Below are positions 7,741-14,316 of a DNA stretch of 15,400 bases, piece by piece. Under the pieces are notes generated by a model. That model saw nothing but the letters and a program-made list of their open reading frames with translations, had not been told where the DNA came from and searched no databases. The DNA lies in assembly GCA_003354055.1 (NCBI GenBank), contig PIVQ01000098.1:1-15400 (forward strand), read 5' to 3'. Origin of the DNA: Desulfobacteraceae bacterium. GTDB lineage: Bacteria; Desulfobacterota; Desulfobacteria; Desulfobacterales; Desulfobacteraceae. Position 1 is the first letter of the stretch. Each line of letters starts with the position of its first letter. The position numbers were made by a program, and so were the translations under genes.

Positions 7741-8355
7741 TTAAGGATCTAAATCGGCTTTTAATGCCTGCCACACCGCTGTTGCAATCTCTTTTGAGGC
7801 CAGGTCCATTTCCGAATAGGCCTGCCCGAAGAGATACTGCTTTGAGAACATCTGACAGGGCCCCATTAAAATAGAAATAAAAATATCCGGGGGCAAAGCT
7901 TTCAGGGTTCCGGCCTCGATATGAACCCGAAACCAGGTTGAATTCCGTTTGAGAAACCACTTATTCCGGTCTTTGAGCTTGATTTTGCTTTCGCCTGAGA
8001 ATACGGCATGCCGCTGTTTAAACAGATATCTGGCCCAGTCCGGAAACCGGACAATCCAGTTCAGATGGTAGTCCACCACGGCAGTGATGCCGGACTTTGC
8101 TGTGGCCTTGGATTCAAGTTCTGCCAAAAAACCGTCCTGATAGGTCGCAAGCCCGTCAAGATAGACGGCAGCGGCCAATTGTTCCTTGCCTTTGAAATGA
8201 TGGTAAATACTGCCGATGCTGGTGCCAGAGGCTTTGCATATATCCGAAATAGACGTTTCGGTCACTCCTGCGGCATTGAAACAGGCCAGGGCTGCGGCGA
8301 TGATTTGGCTTTTCCGTTCAGGTGTTTTTGTATGGGTGGCGGCTTTTCTCTTCAT
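7741..8355 (-). CDS. TetR/AcrR-family transcriptional regulator, probably autoregulated
   Basis: This 204-aa repressor has a typical TetR N-terminal DNA-binding domain: KSQIIAAALACFNAAGV, then the helix-turn-helix SISDICKASGTSIGSIYHHF and KGKEQL. The C-terminal ligand domain is variable and its ligand unknown. An ATG at 8367 would add four residues (MILI), but it sits inside the -10 box TATGAT of a good minus-strand promoter. The ATG at 8355 lies 7 nt after that box, where transcription should begin, so I chose 8355 and infer a leaderless mRNA; neither start has a Shine-Dalgarno. A perfect inverted repeat covers the promoter. Downstream in the same operon are the cysteine-rich ferredoxin and the amidohydrolase, the likely main targets; the divergent kinase gene may also be controlled. 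Confidence 0.88.
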   Translation of the reverse strand: MKRKAATHTKTPERKSQIIAAALACFNAAGVTETSISDICKASGTSIGSIYHHFKGKEQLAAAVYLDGLATYQDGFLAELESKATAKSGITAVVDYHLNWIVRFPDWARYLFKQRHAVFSGESKIKLKDRNKWFLKRNSTWFRVHIEAGTLKALPPDIFISILMGPCQMFSKQYLFGQAYSEMDLASKEIATAVWQALKADLDP

Positions 8356-8357
8356 GA

Positions 8358-8387
8358 TTAGAATCATATTCTAAAATATAATTCTAA
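8358..8387. promoter_or_regulatory. Probable TetR operator: 7-3-7 inverted repeat plus a third half-site
   Basis: TTAGAAT (8358-8364), spacer CAT, ATTCTAA (8368-8374) is a perfect inverted repeat. A further ATTCTAA lies at 8381-8387, 13 bp downstream of its twin. It covers the tetR -10 box and the TATAAT at 8377-8382 facing the kinase gene. Its size and place fit a TetR dimer site; binding is inferred. Confidence 0.6.
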
Positions 8388-8392
8388 TGCAA
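8363..8392 (-). promoter_or_regulatory. Promoter of the tetR-ferredoxin-amidohydrolase operon
   Basis: On the minus strand TTGCAT (8392-8387) and TATGAT (8368-8363) are separated by 18 bp, close to a sigma-70 consensus. The expected start of transcription is at or near 8355, the A of the chosen tetR ATG. On the opposite strand a perfect -10 hexamer TATAAT (8377-8382) points toward the kinase gene, but no good -35 accompanies it. Confidence 0.55.
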
Positions 8393-8409
8393 GCTCTTTT
8401 TTAAGTGAA

Positions 8410-10419
8410 ATGATTGATATCGCCAAAAACCCAAAATCACTTGATAATTTCCAACCGGCCATCTATGGTGGTAAGCGTAGCAGCCCACAGAAACCTGAAC
8501 GGGAAAAAACTTTGCAATACCACCCGCTTACATTGGCCTTCACCCATGACAATGCTCATCTTGAGCCTCAGTTTCAGCATGCCTATTTTCGCGAATCCCT
8601 GACCCGGATCCGTATCGCCATGGTGGTGGGAATTTTTCTTTACGGTATCTTCGGCATCCTGGATGCGGTCATGGTGCCGGCCCAAAAGCAAATCTTCTGG
8701 ATAATCAGGTATGCGGTTGTCATTCCCATGGGGTTGGCAATTTTTGTATTTTCATTTCACAGGGCATTTGAACGATGGTACCACCCCATGCTGGCTGGGA
8801 TCTGCCTGATAGCAGGTCTTGGGATAGAAATAATGGTTATCCTGGCAGATCCGCCGGCCGGGTACTCCTACTATGCAGGTATCATACTGATATTTATCGT
8901 TGTTCACACCTTTTTCCGCATGGGATTCCTATGGGCCGCAGCCTGTTCCTGGACCATTGTCATTGTCTATGAAATCATTACCCTCTGGGTAGTTGCAACA
9001 CCGATCCATATTTTCATCAACAATAATTTCTTTTTTATCTCTTCAGCCTTTCTCTGCACCCTGGCCGGGTACGCCATTGAGTTGAATGCCAGACAACGAT
9101 TTTTTACCAGCCACATGCTTACCCTGGAAAAGGAGAAGGTCCATGCAATCAATGCAGATCTGGACCGCCAGGTCAAAGAGAGAACCCGGGAATTGTCCAA
9201 TACCTTAGACCGGCTCCACCTGGAAATGGAAGAGCGGCTTGCGGCCCAGGAAAACCGGCTTGAGCTGGAAACCGCTCTGAACAAACGCCAAAAAATAGAA
9301 ACCATCGGCACCCTGGCCGGCGGTATTGCCCATGATTTCAACAATATTCTGGCCGCCATCATTGGTTATACAGAGTTGATCAAGGTAGAAACAAAGGAAT
9401 CAGAGACCGGACAGCATGCCTCCCAGGTATTGATGGCAGCCATGAGGGCCAAGGAACTGACCAGCCAGATACTCACCTTCAGCCGTCAGGCAGACCAGAA
9501 AGTCGCGCCCCTTGCGATCACCCCGGTGACCATGGAAGCCTTGAAACTCATTCGGGCATCAATCCCGGCAACGGTCTCCATCCGGACAGAACTTGTCTCA
9601 AAGGGCTGGATATTGTCCGATCCCACACAGATTCACAGAATTATAATCAACCTGTGTACAAACTCGGTTCAGGCCATGGCTGACCAGACAGGCGACCTTG
9701 AGATCTGTCTGGAAGATATTGATGTGAGTGAACCAACTGAAAATAAAAAACAGGAGTGTGCCCCCGGATCCTGGATAAAACTTACGGTCAGGGATTCAGG
9801 CCATGGGATGGCAAAAGAGATCACGGACAAAATTTTTGATCCCTTTTTCACCACCCGGGATGTGGATAAAGGCACAGGAATGGGACTGGCCGTGGTTCAC
9901 GGGATTGTAAGAAAGGCAAATGGCAGGATCCGGGTGAAAAGCGAACCTAATAAAGGAACAGCATTTACCATTTATCTCCCCCGGGTTGCCCCCCCGGAAC
10001 GCCTCAGTTCCCCATCTCCAGTGGCCAGCCCAACGGTCATCAAAGGCTGTGGTGAACATATCCTGGTATTGGATGATGAACTCCCGTTGATTCAAATGCT
10101 GGAAACCGCCCTCCCCGCTCTTGGATACCGGGTAACCGGATTTTCAGATCCTGTTGAAGCACTGGCGTTCATCAAGACCCGGGGAAAAGAACTGGATTTG
10201 GTCATAACAGATTTTGCCATGCCCGGAATGACCGGGCTTGATGTTGCAAACGAGATAAAAAAAACACTGCCGGATCTTCCGGTAATTCTCTGCACCGGCC
10301 ACAGCCAATCCATTACCAAAGAAAAAATGAAACAGGCAGGCATCCGGGAATTTTTAATGAAACCCGTGACCGGTAAGACCCTTGGAGAAAAGATCAGGCA
10401 GGCATTGGACAAACGATAA
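8410..10419 (+). CDS. Membrane-bound hybrid sensor histidine kinase with C-terminal receiver domain
   Basis: This 669-aa protein starts with a ~65-residue polar segment, then about five or six transmembrane helices (roughly 66-90, 96-116, 125-147, 152-195 and 202-225) forming an integral-membrane sensor with no obvious periplasmic domain. A coiled coil follows (228-295). The kinase core shows the H-box GGIAHDFNNIL (phospho-accepting H308), the N-box INLCTNSVQAM (N414, N418), the G1 box VRDSGHGM (D462), FFTTRDVDKGTGMGL and a C-terminal ATPase end. The receiver (550-669) has acidic D555/D556, phospho-site D601 in ITDFAMPG and K651 in MKP. No output domain or cognate response regulator is visible nearby. 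It is divergent from tetR and ends 2 bp from the convergent mntP stop. The Shine-Dalgarno is weak; a later start cannot be excluded. The signal sensed is unknown. Confidence 0.9.
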   Translation: MIDIAKNPKSLDNFQPAIYGGKRSSPQKPEREKTLQYHPLTLAFTHDNAHLEPQFQHAYFRESLTRIRIAMVVGIFLYGIFGILDAVMVPAQKQIFWIIRYAVVIPMGLAIFVFSFHRAFERWYHPMLAGICLIAGLGIEIMVILADPPAGYSYYAGIILIFIVVHTFFRMGFLWAAACSWTIVIVYEIITLWVVATPIHIFINNNFFFISSAFLCTLAGYAIELNARQRFFTSHMLTLEKEKVHAINADLDRQVKERTRELSNTLDRLHLEMEERLAAQENRLELETALNKRQKIETIGTLAGGIAHDFNNILAAIIGYTELIKVETKESETGQHASQVLMAAMRAKELTSQILTFSRQADQKVAPLAITPVTMEALKLIRASIPATVSIRTELVSKGWILSDPTQIHRIIINLCTNSVQAMADQTGDLEICLEDIDVSEPTENKKQECAPGSWIKLTVRDSGHGMAKEITDKIFDPFFTTRDVDKGTGMGLAVVHGIVRKANGRIRVKSEPNKGTAFTIYLPRVAPPERLSSPSPVASPTVIKGCGEHILVLDDELPLIQMLETALPALGYRVTGFSDPVEALAFIKTRGKELDLVITDFAMPGMTGLDVANEIKKTLPDLPVILCTGHSQSITKEKMKQAGIREFLMKPVTGKTLGEKIRQALDKR

Positions 10420-10421
10420 AA

Positions 10422-10988
10422 TTAAACTCCGCTTATCAATTCTGAAATTAAAATCCGGACCCCGATACCGACCAGAATAACACCGCCCAGAATCTCCATC
10501 CGTTTTCCGAATAGGATCCCCAGACGTTTTCCCAGGGCAATTGCGCCTAAGGACATCGCAGCTGTAATCACCCCTATTATCACCGAAGGGTACCAGATAT
10601 TGATATCCAGCATGGCCAGACTCAGGCCTATAGCCAGGGCATCAATGCTGGTGGCCAGACTGAGCATGACCATGGTCATCCCCCGGGACGGATCTTTTTG
10701 AATCAGGGTATCGGATTTGTCCAGGCCGGAAAGGATCATCCGTCCTCCCACAAATACCAGAAGGCCAAAGGCGACCCAATGGTCAAAGGCCTTGAAGTAG
10801 GAGACAAATCCAACTCCAAGAAACCAGCCGATCACCGGCATCATGAACTGGAACAGACCAAAGTGGAAGGCCAGTCTGAACACGGCCCTGCCGTTTGCCG
10901 CAAAACCCGATGCTGCCGCGGCCAGAGAAACAGCTGCCGCATCCATGGCCAGTCCCACGGCAATAATTATGATATCAAACGTTCCCAT
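10422..10988 (-). CDS. mntP: MntP-type manganese efflux protein
   Basis: The 188-aa integral membrane protein matches the MntP family in length (E. coli MntP is also about 188 aa) and in its two repeat halves. Each half carries an intramembrane aspartate motif, GLAMDAAAVSL (D16) and LATSIDALAIGLSL (D116), and there are six predicted transmembrane helices in all. The family exports Mn(II) from the cytoplasm. The gene converges on the kinase gene with 2 bp between stop codons and diverges from a ferritin-like diiron protein gene. The 5' region is too short, and lacks recognisable pairing, for a yybP-ykoY manganese riboswitch. The Shine-Dalgarno-like AAGGGAAG sits 12 nt from the ATG, further than usual. 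Confidence 0.9.
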   Translation of the reverse strand: MGTFDIIIIAVGLAMDAAAVSLAAAASGFAANGRAVFRLAFHFGLFQFMMPVIGWFLGVGFVSYFKAFDHWVAFGLLVFVGGRMILSGLDKSDTLIQKDPSRGMTMVMLSLATSIDALAIGLSLAMLDINIWYPSVIIGVITAAMSLGAIALGKRLGILFGKRMEILGGVILVGIGVRILISELISGV

Positions 10989-11040
10989 TGTGAAAAAAAT
11001 CTTCCCTTACTCATAGTTTCTGTATTACGTAAAAAATCTT

Positions 11041-11069
11041 AAGATATTAAAAATGCGGTTGATTTGCAA
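11041..11069 (-). promoter_or_regulatory. Candidate mntP promoter
   Basis: On the minus strand TTGCAA (11069-11064) and TATCTT (11046-11041) are spaced by 17 bp. The 10-bp palindrome ATCTTAAGAT (11036-11045) overlaps the -10 box and could be a regulator site. Matches to consensus are moderate and the region is AT-rich, so this is tentative. Confidence 0.35.
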
Positions 11070-11096
11070 ATTCTATCGGTTTGATGTAGTTTTTCT

Positions 11097-11102
11097 TATA
11101 AT
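11097..11102 (+). promoter_or_regulatory. Candidate -10 box of the ferritin-like diiron protein gene
   Basis: A perfect TATAAT lies 27 bp before the ATG at 11130, with a Shine-Dalgarno AGGAGA at 11118-11123 after it. I see no convincing -35 at the right distance, so activator dependence or a weak promoter is possible. Confidence 0.4.
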
Positions 11103-11129
11103 CTTTCACCCCCAAACAGGAGATTGCCC

Positions 11130-11633
11130 ATGGATAAATCAAAAACGCTGAACATCTTGAAAAATGCCTTTCTCATGGAGCGGCAGGGTAAACATCTGTA
11201 TGAAACCGCCAGGGATAAAGCAAAAGATAAATCTGTAAAGGATTTTTTCCAGACCCTTGTTGATGACGAACAAGAGCACATGGATATCCTTGAAGAACAG
11301 TTCAAGGCCTATATGAGCAGCGGGAAATTTGTCGCCGGCGGATACGATAACGACGGCGCGGCCGAATCAGCCCCGGAAATTCTCAATGATGCCGTTATAA
11401 AAAATATTAATGCAGCCGGGTTTGAAGCCACAGCCATTACGGCCGCCATCGGATTTGAGGAAAAGGCCATAAAACTCTATGCCCTGCGATCTGAAGAGAC
11501 AAAGGATGAAGAAGAAAAAAAGTTGTATAAATGGCTCTCAGTCTGGGAGAGCACCCATTTGAAAAAACTGATCAACCTTCAGGAGGGTCTGATGGACCGG
11601 GTCTGGGAAGACAACAGCTTCTGGCCCTTTTAA
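11130..11633 (+). CDS. Rubrerythrin-like ferritin-family diiron protein without rubredoxin domain
   Basis: This 167-aa four-helix-bundle protein has the expected diiron ligand pattern: E17 in LMERQGKHLYE, E47..H50 in DDEQEHMDIL, E110/E111 in IGFEEKAIKLY and E140..H143 in WESTHLKKL. It lacks the C-terminal rubredoxin domain of true rubrerythrins and ends in the aromatic tail EDNSFWPF. Related ferritin-like proteins in strict anaerobes serve in peroxide reduction or iron handling, and that is the likely role. The start at 11130 is chosen because AGGAGA lies 6 nt upstream; a TTG at 11124 directly abuts that Shine-Dalgarno. The gene is a single transcription unit between mntP (divergent) and a strong terminator. 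Pairing with a Mn exporter hints at a metal/oxidative-stress neighbourhood, which is inference. Confidence 0.85.
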   Translation: MDKSKTLNILKNAFLMERQGKHLYETARDKAKDKSVKDFFQTLVDDEQEHMDILEEQFKAYMSSGKFVAGGYDNDGAAESAPEILNDAVIKNINAAGFEATAITAAIGFEEKAIKLYALRSEETKDEEEKKLYKWLSVWESTHLKKLINLQEGLMDRVWEDNSFWPF

Positions 11634-11650
11634 TCCGATTTAAAAAAACG

Positions 11651-11684
11651 AAAAGGGAACCCGTTGTCCGGGTTCCCTTTTTTT
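11651..11684. terminator. Strong bidirectional intrinsic terminator
   Basis: A perfect 13-bp stem, AAAAGGGAACCCG (11651-11663) with CGGGTTCCCTTTT (11669-11681), encloses a TTGTC loop. T-runs follow on the + strand (to 11684) and, from the A-run at 11642-11648, also on the minus strand. It serves the diiron protein gene and, 45 bp beyond its stop, the convergent cytochrome gene. Confidence 0.92.
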
Positions 11685-11728
11685 ATGCGCTGACTTTACA
11701 CGGCAGCGCCGTGCTCTTCCATAAAATT

Positions 11729-13072
11729 CTAAAAGATCTGGCTGGCCTTTGCCATTTCCACCACGGGCAGAGGGCCCAAGGCAGGTCCCGGCACAAGATT
11801 CAAAATTTTCTGGGGCATACCCCGGTAAAGCAGACGGGCCTTAAGGACCTGGCCTTTTTTAGGAATCATTCCCAGATCAAAGGTATGGGTTGCGCTGGCT
11901 TTGGCCGGAATCCGTGTATCGGAAAGCACCTCCCTGGCCTTGGCCAGATTCAGCACAGGATTACCCTGCCCGTCTCCCAGGATGGTCCTAAAAATTACAG
12001 TATCATCCGGCAGCACATGCCTATCATCCGGGATTCCTGTCCTGAAAAGCGGTTTACCTGCTGCATCATTCAGGGTGAGTTCGATCCAGACCTGGCGAAG
12101 ATCGCCGACACCAGTGGGCAGGGAATGACCGGCTCCGGAGTTGGTAACCGTAACCGCCACCTTTTTTTCTAAGATACCAGACACATCCAGTGCCAGGGTT
12201 GCGGCATGTTTCAGACGGTCTTCCGCCATGGCCGGTTTTTCCACGTCACCGAATAGGTCTGTTACCCCGGAATTTGCCCCCACAAAATAATGGGTAAAAA
12301 TATGAGGCCGTTCATCACTGTAATCCGTGGCAGCACCAGGATTGGAAGGCCGTTCGGTCGATCCTGTGGCAGGGATGCCCGGGCGCTGATACATGTGGCA
12401 ATCCTGGCAGTTCACCCGTTTTTCAGGGTCAGTATCGTTATATGGACTGTTTTCCCATTCCGTATAGGTGGTCTCAAGGTCTGTGCCGAACGCCACATGC
12501 TTAACATTGTGACAGGTACCGCAGAGTGTTGATTCCGTGTGCAGCCGGGAAAAGGCTGCCTCATGGAAATCCGGCTCTGCATCATCAAACGGTCCGTACT
12601 TTACACCGGGCTCATCTTCCCCCTGCCCCGGAGATAATACCAGACCGTTGTTGTACATTTTGGTCACATCCACGGCAGAATGGCAGTAGTCGCATTGAAT
12701 CCCCCGGGTCGCAATCTCAGGGGTTTTACTCAGGTCATCGGAAACCTGTTTAGGAAACCCTGTTACAACACCCACAGGGGTGTGGCATTTCACACAGGTC
12801 TCCGCCTCTTCAATTTCACCCTCAAGGGTCAGGCCCTTTCGCAGAAATTTGGATACCCGGGAGTAAACCGGATCCTTGTGAGAAAGATTATGCATGGAGT
12901 TGGTCCATTGCTCAAAAATCTCAGAATGGCATCCCCCACAGGTATCCGGGGATATAAACTGCTCAAGTTCAAAGTCCTTTGCAGTTACGTCTGCATCTTT
13001 GGCAAATACCTGCCCTGACCAGATCATGGCAAGGCAGCAAAGCGTCAACCCTGCGGCTTTCATGCGAAACAT
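11729..13072 (-). CDS. Secreted pentaheme c-type cytochrome (cytochrome c554-like)
   Basis: This 447-aa precursor has a signal peptide (charged MFRMK, a hydrophobic stretch, and likely cleavage after VFA at residue 24). There are five CXXCH heme sites: CGGCH (45), CVKCH (93), CDYCH (127), CGTCH (184) and CQDCH (222). Extra histidines such as H61, H65, H178 and H261 could be distal ligands. Spacing and sequence around the hemes resemble the cytochrome c554 group. The C-terminal half (about 290-430) has no hemes and looks beta-rich, with GHSLPTGVGD at 315-324, a motif I associate with the non-heme domain of such cytochromes. It should act in periplasmic or surface electron transfer; partner unknown. 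AAAGGAGG precedes the ATG. It follows the coiled-coil gene by 18 bp in the same operon. No cytochrome maturation genes are in view. Confidence 0.9.
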   Translation of the reverse strand: MFRMKAAGLTLCCLAMIWSGQVFAKDADVTAKDFELEQFISPDTCGGCHSEIFEQWTNSMHNLSHKDPVYSRVSKFLRKGLTLEGEIEEAETCVKCHTPVGVVTGFPKQVSDDLSKTPEIATRGIQCDYCHSAVDVTKMYNNGLVLSPGQGEDEPGVKYGPFDDAEPDFHEAAFSRLHTESTLCGTCHNVKHVAFGTDLETTYTEWENSPYNDTDPEKRVNCQDCHMYQRPGIPATGSTERPSNPGAATDYSDERPHIFTHYFVGANSGVTDLFGDVEKPAMAEDRLKHAATLALDVSGILEKKVAVTVTNSGAGHSLPTGVGDLRQVWIELTLNDAAGKPLFRTGIPDDRHVLPDDTVIFRTILGDGQGNPVLNLAKAREVLSDTRIPAKASATHTFDLGMIPKKGQVLKARLLYRGMPQKILNLVPGPALGPLPVVEMAKASQIF

Positions 13073-13090
13073 TATGATTTCCTCCTTTAC

Positions 13091-13519
13091 CTATTCTTTG
13101 ATCAGACCACCCGGATATTCCCGGGTCTCGGCGTCAATGGTCAATACGGTCCAGTTTCCCTCTTCATCCTTGGCCGCCACCAGACAGTCTATTTTGGTAC
13201 CGTCGTTCAGGGTAACGGAACACTGGCCTTCTTCGTTCAGGGTATGGACTTTCACAAACTTTTTATCCTGAGACAATTTCCTGAACTTTGTTGTAGCCTC
13301 CTCCATGGTGATGATCCGGTTGTACTCATCTTCGTCAATTTCTTTGATCTTCCCTCGCAGCTCATTGATCTGCTGCTTTTGGGAGGCAATCATATCCAGC
13401 ACCTTTTTTATCTCGTCTTTCTGATCCGAGGGAATGGAAAAGAGAATCTGTTTCTGAAGTTCCATATCTGTTTCAATGAAATTAATTTTCTGAAGCAAGC
13501 CTTTTACATGTTCTTTCAT
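13091..13519 (-). CDS. Conserved-looking cytoplasmic coiled-coil protein of unknown function, operon partner of the pentaheme cytochrome
   Basis: I do not recognise this 142-aa protein. The N-terminal half (residues 1-75) is charged and helical, with heptad-like spacing around DEIKKVLDMIASQKQQINEL that suggests a coiled coil. The C-terminal half (about 88-142) is predicted beta-rich and soluble (CSVTLNDGTKIDC, then GNWTVLTIDAE), possibly a small barrel. There are two cysteines, no CXXCH, no signal peptide and no membrane segment, so it is not itself a cytochrome. Its start has AAAGGG about 8 nt upstream. It is the first gene after a good promoter with an overlapping palindrome and lies 18 bp before the secreted cytochrome gene. 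A regulatory or chaperone-like role toward the cytochrome would be a guess. Confidence 0.75.
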   Translation of the reverse strand: MKEHVKGLLQKINFIETDMELQKQILFSIPSDQKDEIKKVLDMIASQKQQINELRGKIKEIDEDEYNRIITMEEATTKFRKLSQDKKFVKVHTLNEEGQCSVTLNDGTKIDCLVAAKDEEGNWTVLTIDAETREYPGGLIKE

Positions 13520-13562
13520 AATATCAACCCTTTGGGGCGCAATGCTCCCTTTGTTTTTAATT

Positions 13563-13602
13563 TATACTCAGGCGAGTATATCTGCTTTACGGGAAGTTTC
13601 AA
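13563..13602 (-). promoter_or_regulatory. Promoter of the coiled-coil/cytochrome operon with an overlapping palindromic operator
   Basis: On the minus strand TTGAAA (13602-13597) and TATACT (13580-13575) are separated by 16 bp, close to sigma-70 consensus. A perfect inverted repeat, TATACTC (13563-13569), AGGC, GAGTATA (13574-13580), covers the -10 box and start region, as expected for a repressor dimer site. The regulator is unknown; the sequence differs from the tetR operator at 8358. Confidence 0.55.
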
Positions 13603-13636
13603 GAGATAATTGGGCAGGGCAAACGCAAAAGTGGAT

Positions 13637-13653
13637 CCGGTCCCACGGACCGG
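13637..13653 (-). terminator. Hairpin at the end of the fumarase operon, possible terminator
   Basis: CCGGTCC (13637-13643) and GGACCGG (13647-13653) form a perfect 7-bp GC-rich stem around CAC. On the minus strand it lies 15 bp after the 41-aa gene's stop, but is followed only by a weak T-rich stretch (ACTTTTGCGTTTG). It may terminate the fumC operon before the next promoter. Confidence 0.45.
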
Positions 13654-13668
13654 TCATTTCCCCTTGCC

Positions 13669-13794
13669 TCAGCAGTGGCCCGGACCCTGACCGCGTTTTT
13701 CAGCCTGCCGGGCACCTTTAGCGATCCAGTCAAAAAACCGGATCAGAATTCCTTTTTTCTTTTTCTTCTCGTCAGACATCTTTTTGGGTTTCAT
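13669..13794 (-). CDS. 41-aa basic small protein of the MSDEKKKKKG...FFDWIAKG type
   Basis: This short gene encodes a lysine-rich N-terminus (MKPKKMSDEKKKKKG), an amphipathic aromatic helix (ILIRFFDWIAKGARQ) and a Gly/Pro-rich tail ending in His-Cys. Its ATG overlaps the TAA of the reductase gene by one base (TAATG), with GAGGTGAT as a Shine-Dalgarno inside the reductase's last codons. That arrangement strongly argues for a real, translationally coupled gene. From memory, similar tiny proteins with a lysine run and an RFFDWIAKG-like helix occur in other sulfate reducers, with no known role. The helix could bind membranes or a protein partner (inference). An internal ATG (M6, MSDEK) is an alternative start. 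Confidence 0.7.
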   Translation of the reverse strand: MKPKKMSDEKKKKKGILIRFFDWIAKGARQAEKRGQGPGHC

Positions 13795-14294
13795 TAAATC
13801 ACCTCATAAATCAAAAGAAGATGGCCTTTGGCAATTTCGCGATACTCACTTAACACCAGACTCATATCCAGCTCATCCGTAAACAGGGAGAGGCCTTTAC
13901 CGAACAATCTGGGCACCAGAGTGATATGCACCTGCGTAATCAGATTTTCCCTGGCATACATTGAGTTGATGATCGCCCCGCCGATCAGGGCCACCTGATC
14001 GTATCCACGGTTTTCAAGATCCTTAAGGATCTTTGCCGGCGGCTGGTCCGTAAAAATCAAATTCTCATCATTGCTTTTACGGGTTTTATCCCGGGTCATG
14101 ACTATGTTCAGACGCCCGGGCAGGGGCCGGCCGATGGTATCGTAGGTCTTGGATCCCATGATCATGGCACCGGCTTGTCTGGTCACCTTTACAAAATATT
14201 GTTTATCCGCCTTGCCGGACCAGTCTACCAACTGGCTTGAGTCCCTTGCGATCATCCCGTCCAGGGTCGTAGCCATGAGCATAATCACATCCAT
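13794..14294 (-). CDS. Dihydrofolate reductase-like / RibD C-terminal domain reductase
   Basis: This 166-aa protein has the DHFR fold of the RibD-C/'dihydrofolate reductase family' group. MLMATTLDGMIAR is the first strand and glycine turn, AMIMGSKTYDTIGRPLPGR the NADPH-binding region, IVMTRDK the next strand, and VALIGGAIINSMY the glycine pair that contacts the cofactor. ITQVHITLVPRLFGKGLSLF is the typical C-terminal part. Members reduce pterin-like or pyrimidine substrates with NADPH; the actual substrate is unclear and it need not be the cell's main DHFR. An ATG at 14300 would add two residues, but the Shine-Dalgarno AAGGAAG abuts it. The ATG at 14294 has a normal 6-7 nt spacing and is preferred. 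It sits between two small genes in the fumarase operon. Confidence 0.85.
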   Translation of the reverse strand: MDVIMLMATTLDGMIARDSSQLVDWSGKADKQYFVKVTRQAGAMIMGSKTYDTIGRPLPGRLNIVMTRDKTRKSNDENLIFTDQPPAKILKDLENRGYDQVALIGGAIINSMYARENLITQVHITLVPRLFGKGLSLFTDELDMSLVLSEYREIAKGHLLLIYEVI

Positions 14295-14316
14295 GATCAT
14301 CTTCCTTTTTTATTGT

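Noticed and set aside
8356..8367. ATG at 8367 as the tetR start
   Set aside because: It forms part of the -10 hexamer TATGAT and the centre of the operator palindrome; the ATG at 8355 fits the predicted transcription start.
11124..11129. TTG at 11124 as the start of the ferritin-like gene
   Set aside because: It directly abuts the AGGAGA Shine-Dalgarno; the ATG at 11130 has normal spacing.
10989..11129. Manganese (yybP-ykoY) riboswitch upstream of mntP
   Set aside because: The region is AT-rich and short, with promoter elements close to the gene, and no paired helices or conserved loop of that class could be found.
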